This document shows positions 34,895 through 42,765 of a stretch of 64,000 nt of DNA, piece after piece (position 1 is the first letter of the stretch; each line of letters starts with the position of its first letter). The position numbers and the translations under genes were made by a program. The stretch is from Nocardia rosealba (lineage in GTDB: Bacteria > Actinomycetota > Actinomycetes > Mycobacteriales > Mycobacteriaceae): contig NZ_JAIWNA010000004.1 of the NCBI RefSeq assembly GCF_020216065.1, forward strand, positions 402,025 to 466,024, given 5' to 3'. The notes beneath the pieces are model-generated. The model was given only the letters and a program-made list of their open reading frames with translations, did no database searches and was not told the origin of the DNA.

Positions 34895-36346
34895 ATGAGA
34901 AGACATCGGTTCGGCGTGGCCGTGGCCGCGGCACTGATGAGCGTGGGGGTGCTGGTCACCGGTTGCTCGACGGTGAACACCGTCGCCGGCGACCAGGCGG
35001 TACCTACGCAGGACAACCCGTGGGAGGTGGCGGGCGCGACCTCGAGCGAGGGGCCGAGCGGCCCACGCCCGGGTGTGCCCGACACCGACAAGAAGGCCGA
35101 GAACACCGACAACGGTGCCATCGACAAGCTCGCGATGAACGCGATCGCCGACATCGAAGAGTACTGGCAGGGGGAGTATCCCAAGACTTTCCGCGGCGAC
35201 TTCAAGCCCGCCTCGAAGTACATCTCGTGGTCGGCGCGTGCCTCGGAGGCCGAGTCGGTGGAGTTCTGCTTCGGCAGTACCTACAAGCTGGTCAACGCGG
35301 CCTACTGCCCGCTCAACCACACCATCGGCTGGGACCGTGAGGTGCTGTTGCCGCTGCTGGTCGACAAGTACAAAGAGATGTCGGTGGTGATGGTGCTGGC
35401 CCACGAGTACGGGCACGCCATCCAGGCCCAGGCAGACCTGCTGCGCGGCTTCCTGATGGACGGCCTGGTGAAGGAACAGCAGGCCGACTGCCTGGCCGGT
35501 GTGTTCCTCCGCCATGTGGCCGAAGGCAATTCGAAGCACTTCACCCTCAACACCACCGACGGCCTCAACGGGGTCCTCGGCGCGACCGTCGCCGTGCGCG
35601 ACCGCGACCCCAACGATCCCGACGCCATCCACGGTTCGGCGTTCGAGCGGGTCACCGCGGTGCAGATGGGTTACACCGACGGCGCCAAGGCGTGCAAGGC
35701 CATCGACAAGGACGAGATCGCCAAGCGCCGCGAGGGACTGCCGGTCACCTTCGAGGAGGACGAGCGCGACAAGCAGTTGCCGGTGAACCAGGAAACGCTC
35801 AGCACGCTCGCCACCCAGCTCGGCAAGTCGATGCCGGTGCAGAACGTGCCGAAGTTCGACTACAGCGGCGTCACCCGCAACTGCGCGAAAACGACCACGA
35901 CCGAACCGGTCTCGTACTGCCCGTCGTCCAACACCATCGGCACCGACGTGCCCGCCATGGCCAAGCGGGCAGGGGAAGGCGCGAGCGGTAAGGAGGAGCC
36001 GCTGTCGGCGGTCGTCACCGGCGACTACAACGCCGCCGTGGTGTTCGTTTCCCGCTACGCCGTTGCGCTGCAACAGGATCGGAAGGTCTCGCTGACCGGC
36101 GCGGCCACCGCCGGCCTTCGCACGGCCTGCCTGTCGGGTGCGCTCACCACGAAACTCAGTGAGCCGGGCAGTGATCCGCGACTGTCGGCGGGTGACCTCG
36201 ACGAAGCGGTCTCCGGCCTGCTCGCCGACGGCCTCGCCGCCGGCGACGTCGACGGCAAGGTGGTGCCGAGCGGATATCAGCGCCTCGAGGCCTTCCGCAC
36301 CGGCGTCCTGCAGGGCGAGCAGGCCTGCTGGACTCAGTTCCAGTAG
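34895..36346 (+). CDS. Secreted lipoprotein zinc metallopeptidase
   Basis: 483 residues from ATG 34895, which has GGAGG 7 bases upstream. Lipoprotein signal (VAVAAALMSVGVLVTGCST, Cys at about residue 24). The zinc motif is HEYGHAIQAQ at about residues 170-179, with the downstream EQQADCLAG supplying the third ligand, as in neutral zinc metallopeptidases (YpfJ/LpqM-like). Cys residues in the mature part (FCFGS, AYCPL, NCAKT, SYCPS) suggest disulfides outside the membrane. It ends one base before the stop of convergent ribH. Confidence 0.88.
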   Translation: MRRHRFGVAVAAALMSVGVLVTGCSTVNTVAGDQAVPTQDNPWEVAGATSSEGPSGPRPGVPDTDKKAENTDNGAIDKLAMNAIADIEEYWQGEYPKTFRGDFKPASKYISWSARASEAESVEFCFGSTYKLVNAAYCPLNHTIGWDREVLLPLLVDKYKEMSVVMVLAHEYGHAIQAQADLLRGFLMDGLVKEQQADCLAGVFLRHVAEGNSKHFTLNTTDGLNGVLGATVAVRDRDPNDPDAIHGSAFERVTAVQMGYTDGAKACKAIDKDEIAKRREGLPVTFEEDERDKQLPVNQETLSTLATQLGKSMPVQNVPKFDYSGVTRNCAKTTTTEPVSYCPSSNTIGTDVPAMAKRAGEGASGKEEPLSAVVTGDYNAAVVFVSRYAVALQQDRKVSLTGAATAGLRTACLSGALTTKLSEPGSDPRLSAGDLDEAVSGLLADGLAAGDVDGKVVPSGYQRLEAFRTGVLQGEQACWTQFQ

Positions 36347-36347
36347 G

Positions 36348-36809
36348 TCAGGAAACCGGCAGCGATCGGAGGGAGCTGAGGGTGTTCGCCACCGCGCGGG
36401 CAGCCTCGGCTCCCTTCGTCACGAAGTGGTTGGTGTAGTAGTCCACGTGCTCGCTGTGCTCGTGGAAGTGATGCGGGGTGAGCACCACCGAGAACACCGG
36501 CACGTCGGTGTCGAGCTGCACCCGCATCAGTCCGTCGATGACCGCCGAGGCGACGAAGTCGTGGCGGTAGATGCCGCCGTCGACGACAAGGGCGGCCGCG
36601 ACGACGGCCTCGTAGCGACCGGTGGCGGCCAGGCGCTTGGCGTGCAACGGGATCTCGAAGGCACCCGGCACGTCGAACACCTCGACCACCGCCGGGTCGA
36701 AGCCCAGACCGGCGTACTCGGCGAGGAAACCCTCGTGTGCCTTGGTGACGATGGAGCTGTGCCAGCTGGCACGGATGAAGGCGACGGCGCCCGGAGTGGT
36801 GTTTCCCAT
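36348..36809 (-). CDS. ribH: 6,7-dimethyl-8-ribityllumazine synthase, RibH2 type
   Basis: 153 residues. Lumazine synthase motifs: FIRASWHSSIV, VFDVPGAFEIPLHAKRLA, VVDGGIYRHDFVASAVIDGLM with the catalytic His, and SVVLTPHHFHEHSEH. The IYRHDF and LTPHHFHE pattern matches the RibH2 decameric type known from Brucella rather than the canonical RibH1. No other rib gene is nearby. A stand-alone RibH2 may serve a different regulation or a non-riboflavin role; this is inference. The gene lies in the stretch between glnE and glnA1. Confidence 0.9.
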   Translation of the reverse strand: MGNTTPGAVAFIRASWHSSIVTKAHEGFLAEYAGLGFDPAVVEVFDVPGAFEIPLHAKRLAATGRYEAVVAAALVVDGGIYRHDFVASAVIDGLMRVQLDTDVPVFSVVLTPHHFHEHSEHVDYYTNHFVTKGAEAARAVANTLSSLRSLPVS

Positions 36810-36833
36810 GGTCGGAGTCTACTAGCCGACAAG

Positions 36834-37667
36834 TTACTTGTCGGTAATATGGGTCGTGAGCCAGTCGACGACGTCGCCGATCACCTCGTCGCGCTCGGGT
36901 TCGTTGAAGACCTCGTGGTAGTAGCCCGCGTAGCGGCGCACGGTCTTGTCGGCCGAGCCCGCGTCGCGTTCGAGTACGTCGGAGCTCGACGGCGCGGCGA
37001 TCGCGTCGCCGGTGCCGTGCAGTACGAGCAGCGGTGCGGTGAGCGAGCCGAGGCGTTGTTTCACCAGGTCGGTGTGACGCAGGATTTCCACGGCGGTGCG
37101 GGCGGGCAGCTTGCCGCGGAACACCAGCGGGTCGTCGTCGTAGGCGCGAACCACGTCGGGATCGCGGCTGATCTGTGACGAATCCAGTTTCAGCACACCG
37201 AGATTCGGGGCGAGCCGGGTGAGTAGTGGCGCGGCGGCCCGCTGCACCGGGTTGCCGAGCGGGATGTCGAGCGGCGGCGCCGATACCACCACGCCGGTCA
37301 CGTCGAGGGGCGCGCGGGTAGCCAGGTGCAGCACGACGAGAGCGCCCATCGAATGCCCGAGCACAAATCGCGGCAGCCCAGGGTTGGCGGCGCTCGCGAG
37401 GTCGAGCAGGCTCGCCACATTGTCGGCGGCGGCGTCCATCGAATCGATGTTGGCGCGACGACCGCCCGACTGCCCGTGCCCGACATGGTCGAGGGCGTAC
37501 ACCGCGAACCCGGCCTCGGCCAGCGCGGCGCCGAGGTATTCGTAACGGCCGGAGTGTTCGGCCACGCCGTGCACGAGCGTCACCACCGCGCGAGGTGTCT
37601 CGGGTCGCCATGCGCGCCAGGCGATCCGCCCGCCGTTGCCCGCGAAGTCACCGGTCTCGGTTGTCAT
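36834..37667 (-). CDS. Monoacylglycerol lipase-like alpha/beta hydrolase
   Basis: 277 residues from ATG 37667. VVTLVHGVAEHSGRYEYLG (oxyanion), ALDHVGHGQSGGRR, the nucleophile elbow LGHSMGALV, acid in VLHGTGDAIAAP and His in AGYYHEVFNEP. These are the hallmarks of the serine aminopeptidase/monoglyceride lipase group (M. tuberculosis Rv0183-like). Its start overlaps the stop of the upstream M20 peptidase by 4 bases (ATGA), so the two are translationally coupled. Confidence 0.9.
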   Translation of the reverse strand: MTTETGDFAGNGGRIAWRAWRPETPRAVVTLVHGVAEHSGRYEYLGAALAEAGFAVYALDHVGHGQSGGRRANIDSMDAAADNVASLLDLASAANPGLPRFVLGHSMGALVVLHLATRAPLDVTGVVVSAPPLDIPLGNPVQRAAAPLLTRLAPNLGVLKLDSSQISRDPDVVRAYDDDPLVFRGKLPARTAVEILRHTDLVKQRLGSLTAPLLVLHGTGDAIAAPSSSDVLERDAGSADKTVRRYAGYYHEVFNEPERDEVIGDVVDWLTTHITDK

Positions 37668-39124
37668 TGCTGCGTTCCTGTCGGCTCGGGCGCTGTCCGG
37701 CCGGTCGTGGCCTGCTCGGGAGCGTCGCTCGACGCGAGCCACTGGATCAGACGCCGATTGAATTCGATCAGCCGAGCGTAGTTGAGCCGTGAGATCCGCT
37801 CGTCGGTTCCGTGGATACGTTCCAGGTCTTTGGCGTCGAGCACAATCGGCGCGAAGTTGCAGCGCGTTTCGACCAAATCGTCGTAGTGGCGGGAATCGGT
37901 CGCACCGGGCACCAGGCCGGTCGTCGTCACGATGCCCGGCACCAAATCGGTGGCGATGTCGGCGATGACGTCGTAGGCGGGTCCGGCGCCGCTGACCTGC
38001 GACGGTTCCGACGTGGGGCCGACGAGCTCGACCGTCACGCCGTCGTCACCGATCACCCGGCGGCAGTGCGCAAGCACCGACGACACCGAATCACCGGGCA
38101 GGATACGGAAATTCACCAGCGCCTCCGCGCTCTGCGGCAGCACATTGGCCTTCACCCCACCCGCGATCACCGTGGGTGCCGTCGTCGTGCGCACGAGCGC
38201 TTCCGTGCTGGGAGCCAGGGCCATGATCCGGGTGAGCAGCGGTGCCGCGAGCCGCGACAGCACCTCGGAATCGGTGAGCCCGAGCAGCTTGCGGCGTGGC
38301 CCGGGCAGGGCCACGCGCATCCGGGCGAGCATGTCGGCGATCACCGGCGTCAGCCGCAACGGCATCGGCCGGTCCTGCACCCGGGCCACCGCGCGAGCCA
38401 ACCGGCCCACCGCGGTCTGGCGCCCGGGCATCGAGGAGTGCCCACCGGTCTCGGTCACCGAGAGCCGCACCGTCGCGTAGCCCTTCTCGCCGAGCATGAT
38501 GCTGGCCACCGGGCGGTCCACTCCGTCGGCGACGCCGTCGGTGATGACACCGCCCTCGTCGAGCAGCAGATCCGCGTGCACGCCGAGATCGCGCAGGTGC
38601 TCGGCCATGCGCACCGCGCCGCCGTCACCGAACACCTCCTCGTCGTGGCCGAAGGCCAGGTAGACCGTGCGGCTCGGCCGGATGCCGTTCCGCAACGCCC
38701 ACTCGACGGCCTCGAGAACGGCGAGCACCCGGCTCTTGTCGTCGATCGCGCCCCGGCCCCAGATGAACTCGCCGTCGACCACACCGGCGAACGGCGGATG
38801 GGTCCAGCGTTGTGGGTCGTCGGCCGGGACCACATCCTGATGGGCCAGCAGAATCGCCGACACACCCTCCTCGACGCCCGGCCAGCGGTAGAGCCTGCTG
38901 CGGCCGAACAGGGTGAGCTCGAGTTCGGCGTGGGTCAGCGGGAATGCGGCCTCGAGGTGCTCGGCCAGGCGGGCGAATTCGGCGTCGGCGCTGCGGGCGG
39001 GATCGTCGGTCGAGACCGTCGCGCAGCGCAGGGCCGCGGCCAGCCGTTCGGCCACCTCGTCGTCGGCACCGTCGGTGACGGGGGAGTGGGCACTGTTGTC
39101 GGTGATCGGGCGCACCTGCGCCAT
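37664..39124 (-). CDS. M20-family metallopeptidase (carboxypeptidase S-like)
   Basis: 486 residues. Metal ligands lie in LLAHQDVVPADD, WGRGAIDDK and GHDEEVFGDGG, with the dimerisation domain in the middle (GYATVRLSVTETGGHSS) and SRHYDDL at the end carrying the last His. The VDGEFIWGRGAIDDK spacing is that of the CPS1-like M20 subgroup. Likely a cytoplasmic dipeptidase or deacylase; the substrate is not deducible. ATG 39124. It is coupled to the downstream lipase by a 4-base overlap. Confidence 0.9.
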   Translation of the reverse strand: MAQVRPITDNSAHSPVTDGADDEVAERLAAALRCATVSTDDPARSADAEFARLAEHLEAAFPLTHAELELTLFGRSRLYRWPGVEEGVSAILLAHQDVVPADDPQRWTHPPFAGVVDGEFIWGRGAIDDKSRVLAVLEAVEWALRNGIRPSRTVYLAFGHDEEVFGDGGAVRMAEHLRDLGVHADLLLDEGGVITDGVADGVDRPVASIMLGEKGYATVRLSVTETGGHSSMPGRQTAVGRLARAVARVQDRPMPLRLTPVIADMLARMRVALPGPRRKLLGLTDSEVLSRLAAPLLTRIMALAPSTEALVRTTTAPTVIAGGVKANVLPQSAEALVNFRILPGDSVSSVLAHCRRVIGDDGVTVELVGPTSEPSQVSGAGPAYDVIADIATDLVPGIVTTTGLVPGATDSRHYDDLVETRCNFAPIVLDAKDLERIHGTDERISRLNYARLIEFNRRLIQWLASSDAPEQATTGRTAPEPTGTQQ

Positions 39125-39215
39125 TCTCGCCGGACACGCGGCCGAAAGTGCGGCGAATCGTCGCGAGTGTCATGCGGTCCGACCGGCGCGCGACGGTGCA
39201 TCTAAGCTGAACACC

Positions 39216-39962
39216 ATGGCAGGAGGCAAGGGCGGCAAGCCGTCGAAGGAAGCCAAGGCCGCGGCTAAAGCGGCCCGTAAGCAGGCATCACGCGAACGTC
39301 GTCAGCAGTTGTGGCAGGCGTTCAACATGCAGCGCAAGGAAGACAAGGCGCTGCTGCCGCTGATGATCGGCGCACTCGTGGCCACGACGGTGGTGTTCTT
39401 CGTCATCGGCCTGATCTTCGACATGCAGTGGTTCCTGCTGCCGCTCGGTCTGCTGCTCGGTGTGCTGTTCGCCTTCATCATCTTCGGGCGGCGCGTGCAG
39501 AAGAACGTCTACCGCAAGGCCGAAGGCCAGGCGGGTGCGGCGGCGTGGGTGCTGGAGAACTTGCAGGGCAAGTGGCGGGTCGCCAACGGCGTGGCCGCGA
39601 CCACCCAGCTCGACGCGGTGCACCGCGTGATCGGTCTGCCGGGCGTCATCTTCGTCGCCGAGGGTTCGCCGCAACGGGTCAAGTCGCTCATCGCGCAGGA
39701 GAAGAAGCGCACCGGGCGCCTCATCGGTGACACCCCCATCTACGAGGTGATCGTCGGCAACGAGGAAGGACAGACCCCGCTCAAGGATCTGCAGAAGTTC
39801 CTCACCAAGCTGCCGCGCAATATCGACGTCAAGCGGATCGACCAGATCGAGGGCAGGCTCTCGGCCCTCAGCTCCCGCAGCGGCGGTCCCGCGATGCCCA
39901 AGGGCCCGATGCCCCCCGGCGCGAAGATGAAGGGCATGCAGCGCGCCATCCGTCGCCGCTGA
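39216..39962 (+). CDS. DUF4191 membrane protein (Rv2219-like)
   Basis: 248 residues. Lys/Ala-rich basic N terminus (SKEAKAAAKAARKQASRERR), then two transmembrane segments (about residues 47-66 and 70-90), a conserved cytoplasmic domain (KNVYRKAEGQAGAAAWVLEN to VIVGNEEGQTPLKDLQKFL) and a basic C terminus. It keeps the same position close to glnA1 as in M. tuberculosis. Function unknown. A strong terminator follows within 15 bases. Confidence 0.9.
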   Translation: MAGGKGGKPSKEAKAAAKAARKQASRERRQQLWQAFNMQRKEDKALLPLMIGALVATTVVFFVIGLIFDMQWFLLPLGLLLGVLFAFIIFGRRVQKNVYRKAEGQAGAAAWVLENLQGKWRVANGVAATTQLDAVHRVIGLPGVIFVAEGSPQRVKSLIAQEKKRTGRLIGDTPIYEVIVGNEEGQTPLKDLQKFLTKLPRNIDVKRIDQIEGRLSALSSRSGGPAMPKGPMPPGAKMKGMQRAIRRR

Positions 39963-39973
39963 TCCACCCCGTC

Positions 39974-40015
39974 GCGAGCCCGTCACCGTGCAAGGTGACG
40001 GGCTCGCCGCTTTTT
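39974..40015 (+). terminator. Rho-independent terminator after the DUF4191 gene
   Basis: A 14-bp stem GCGAGCCCGTCACC (39974-39987) with its complement at 39994-40007 and a 6-base loop, then CGC and TTTTT at 40011-40015. Confidence 0.93.
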
Positions 40016-40398
40016 CAGGCCTGGGGCGTGCGGCCGGTCAGCAGCCACAGGACACGGTCGTAGGCCAACAGGTGATAGCCGACGAGAACAGCCGCCGAGA
40101 TCAGCGCCAGCCGGGGCAGCGCCGCTGCCCACAGCGCCGCGGCCCCGCCGAAGAGCGCAGCGAGCTCGACGCCGAGCCGCACCGGACCGGGGACGGCAAC
40201 CGGCGCGTCACCGCTGCGGCTCGGGTCGTCGGGGACCGCGAGCGTGCCCCACAGCACAGCCGCCGCGACCGGCAGCACCACGACGAGCAGATATCGCCAC
40301 GGGGAGTCGAAGGCACGCCAGCCGAACACTCCGAACGAGGTGATGGCGATCAGTTCGAGGAGAAAACGTACGGCCAGCAGGGCCGGATTCAGTGACAC
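40015..40398 (-). CDS. YrdB-like (DUF2568) small membrane protein
   Basis: 127 residues, GTG start. Four hydrophobic segments (about 8-25, 33-53, 75-95 and 98-115). ALLAVRFLLELIAITSFGVFGW and YHLLAYDRVLWLL match the DUF2568/YrdB pattern. Function unknown. The stop codon abuts the T-tract of the terminator at 39974. Confidence 0.8.
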   Translation of the reverse strand: MSLNPALLAVRFLLELIAITSFGVFGWRAFDSPWRYLLVVVLPVAAAVLWGTLAVPDDPSRSGDAPVAVPGPVRLGVELAALFGGAAALWAAALPRLALISAAVLVGYHLLAYDRVLWLLTGRTPQA

Positions 40399-40437
40399 GG
40401 CCTGATCGTATGGCCGCGCCGCACGCCTCGCGCTCGA

Positions 40438-40890
40438 TCAGCGGGCGTTGACCAGGGCGGTGCCGGTGGCCTGGTCGTGCATGCCGCGACCGTCGGCATC
40501 GGTGAACAGCGCGGGCACCACGAAGAACACCAGCACCTGCCGGGCCAGCGCCCGCACGAACCCGACCGGCACGGGCGCATCGATGCGCGCCACCCGCATC
40601 CGCAGGAAGTACTGGCCGGGGGTGAACCCGAACAGCGTCACCGCGAGCACACCGATCACGAACCACACCAGCAGCGGCACCGACGACGACGCGAAACTGC
40701 CGGTGATGACGGCCGCGATGCCCACCGCGATGAACCAGTCGACGAACAGCGCGACCACCCGCCGCCACGTCGGGGCAAGCGACCCCGCGCCCTCGCGAGG
40801 CAACCCGTAGAGCTCGCCGGGGTAACCCGAGGTCTCGTCGTCGCCTTCGGTGGGATTGCCCGAGAGCCATGTGCCGGTGATGCGCGCCAT
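40438..40890 (-). CDS. RDD-family membrane protein
   Basis: 150 residues from ATG 40890. The RDD hallmark is WRRVVALFVDWFIAVGIAAV (Arg and Asp placed as in the family) with a second segment VWFVIGVLAVTLFGFTPGQYFLRMRV and a third, LARQVLVFFVVPALF. The M. tuberculosis counterpart is, from memory, the small RDD gene next to glnA1. Function unknown; RDD proteins may be transporters or ion exchangers. It diverges from glnA1. Confidence 0.88.
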   Translation of the reverse strand: MARITGTWLSGNPTEGDDETSGYPGELYGLPREGAGSLAPTWRRVVALFVDWFIAVGIAAVITGSFASSSVPLLVWFVIGVLAVTLFGFTPGQYFLRMRVARIDAPVPVGFVRALARQVLVFFVVPALFTDADGRGMHDQATGTALVNAR

Positions 40891-41030
40891 GAGTTCCAGG
40901 ATAGAGCCGGGTCAGCACCCGCTCCCGACCGCATTGACGGAGGTCACGTGAGCGCGCGCGGGTGGAGATGGCAGGATTGGGCGTGCAGGTCGCGCCCGGA
41001 TGGCAGACATCACCGTCGCCCGGCATGCGC

Positions 41031-41068
41031 GTAACACTGGCGAAACACAGCCTTGACTGTAGGGAAAC
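41031..41068 (+). promoter_or_regulatory. GlnR-binding box upstream of glnA1
   Basis: Four 5-base blocks with exact 6-base spacing: GTAAC (41031-41035), GAAAC (41042-41046), TTGAC (41053-41057), GAAAC (41064-41068). This is the two-site GlnR box (gTnAC-n6-GaAAC twice) that activates or represses nitrogen genes in actinobacteria. It ends 75 bases upstream of the glnA1 start, so glnA1 is very likely under GlnR control. It could also affect the divergent RDD gene. Confidence 0.85.
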
Positions 41069-41143
41069 ACCGCGTCCATAACGTCAGGTCGCGACGAACC
41101 CACGCATCGTGACGGGCTGGGAACCGATCCGTAAGGAGAACAA

Positions 41144-42580
41144 GTGACGTTCAGCACGGCCGAAGAGGTCATCCAGTACATCAAGGAACAGGACATCGAG
41201 TACGTCGATATCCGTTTCTCGGACCTTCCCGGCGTCCAGCAGCACTTCTCGATCCCGGCCAAGGCGTTCACCGCCGACCTGGCCGAAGAGGGTCTCGCGT
41301 TCGACGGTTCCTCGGTGCGTGGCTTCCAGTCGATCGACGAGTCGGACATGCTCCTGCTCCCCGACTTCAGCACCGCCCGGATCGACCCGTTCCGTGCCGC
41401 GAAGACGCTCAACCTGAACTTCTTCGTGCACGACCCGTTCACCCGTGAGGCCTACTCCCGCGACCCGCGCAACATCGCGCGCAAGGCGGAGGAGTACCTG
41501 CGTTCGACCGGTATCGCCGACACCGCGTACTTCGGTGCCGAGGCCGAGTTCTACATCTTCGACGGCATCCGCTACGGCTCGGGCATGAACGGCTCGTTCT
41601 ACGAGATCGAGTCGATCTCGGGCTCGTGGAACACCGGCAAGGAGTTCAACCCGGACGGCAGCCGCAACCTGGGCTACAAGGTCCGCAACAAGGGCGGTTA
41701 CTTCCCCGTCGCCCCGTACGACCACTACGTCGACCTGCGCGACAAGATCTCGACCAACCTGCAGAACGCGGGCTTCGAGCTCGAGCGCGGCCACCACGAG
41801 GTCGGCACCGCCGGTCAGGCCGAGATCAACTACAAGTTCGGCACCCTGCTGGGCGCTGCGGACGACCTGCAGCTGTTCAAGTACATCGTGAAGAACACCG
41901 CGTGGCAGGAAGGCAAGTCTGTCACCTTCATGCCGAAGCCCCTCTTCGGTGACAACGGCTCGGGCATGCACGTGCACCAGTCGCTGTGGAAGGACGGCAA
42001 GCCGCTGTTCCACGACGAGGCCGGCTACGGCGGCCTGTCGGATCTGGCGCGTCACTACATCGGCGGCATCCTGCACCACGCCCCGTCGCTGCTGGCGTTC
42101 ACCAACCCGACCGTCAACTCCTACCACCGTCTGGTGCCGGGCTACGAGGCCCCCATCAACCTGGTGTACTCGCAGCGCAACCGCTCGGCTGCCGTGCGTA
42201 TCCCGGTGACGGGCAACAACCCGAAGGCCAAGCGCATCGAGTTCCGCGCGCCCGACTCCTCGGGTAACCCGTACCTGGCCTTCGCCGCCATGATGATGGC
42301 CGGCCTGGACGGCATCAAGAACAAGATCGAGCCGCTGGCTCCGGTCGACAAGGACCTCTACGAGCTGCCGCCCGAGGAGGCCAAGAACATCCCGCAGGCC
42401 CCCACCAGCCTCGCGACGGTCATCGACCGCCTCGAGCAGGATCACGACTACCTCACCGAAGGCAACGTCTTCACCGAGGACCTGATCGAGACCTGGATCC
42501 AGCTCAAGCGCGACAACGAAATCGCGCCGGTGAACCTGCGTCCGCACCCGTACGAGTTCGAGCTCTACTACGACGTGTAA
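41144..42580 (+). CDS. glnA1: Glutamine synthetase type I, GlnA1
   Basis: 478 residues, GTG start with AAGGAG 6 bases upstream. GSI-beta motifs: LAFDGSSVRGF, EAEFYIFDGIRYG, HHEVGTAGQAEINYKFGTL, GSGMHVHQSLWKDGK, YHRLVPGYEAPINLVYSQRNRSAAVRIP and KRIEFRAPDSSGNPYLAF. The adenylylation site is present as DKDLYELPPEE near residue 405, fitting regulation by the GlnE encoded in this window. Makes glutamine from glutamate, ATP and ammonium. Expression is likely GlnR-controlled from the box at 41031. Confidence 0.97.
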   Translation: MTFSTAEEVIQYIKEQDIEYVDIRFSDLPGVQQHFSIPAKAFTADLAEEGLAFDGSSVRGFQSIDESDMLLLPDFSTARIDPFRAAKTLNLNFFVHDPFTREAYSRDPRNIARKAEEYLRSTGIADTAYFGAEAEFYIFDGIRYGSGMNGSFYEIESISGSWNTGKEFNPDGSRNLGYKVRNKGGYFPVAPYDHYVDLRDKISTNLQNAGFELERGHHEVGTAGQAEINYKFGTLLGAADDLQLFKYIVKNTAWQEGKSVTFMPKPLFGDNGSGMHVHQSLWKDGKPLFHDEAGYGGLSDLARHYIGGILHHAPSLLAFTNPTVNSYHRLVPGYEAPINLVYSQRNRSAAVRIPVTGNNPKAKRIEFRAPDSSGNPYLAFAAMMMAGLDGIKNKIEPLAPVDKDLYELPPEEAKNIPQAPTSLATVIDRLEQDHDYLTEGNVFTEDLIETWIQLKRDNEIAPVNLRPHPYEFELYYDV

Positions 42581-42638
42581 ATCTCACCTGTGCGAACGGG
42601 CCTGATCGGCCCTTCGGTTCGCAGCTGGTACGCAGTTC

Positions 42639-42673
42639 GAAAGTCCCCTCCGGCACCGTCGGAGGGGACTTTC
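42639..42673 (+). terminator. Rho-independent terminator after glnA1
   Basis: A 14-bp stem GAAAGTCCCCTCCG (42639-42652) with its complement CGGAGGGGACTTTC at 42660-42673 and a 7-base loop. It is the only terminator candidate between glnA1 and the next gene. Confidence 0.88.
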
Positions 42674-42765
42674 GTCTGTGGTGGTCCGCCGCCGGTGACC
42701 GGTCGATTGTGCGCCCCCGGATGTCGGGGCTGGACGGGGTGGGCGGTAGCGGTCATAGTGCTCGG

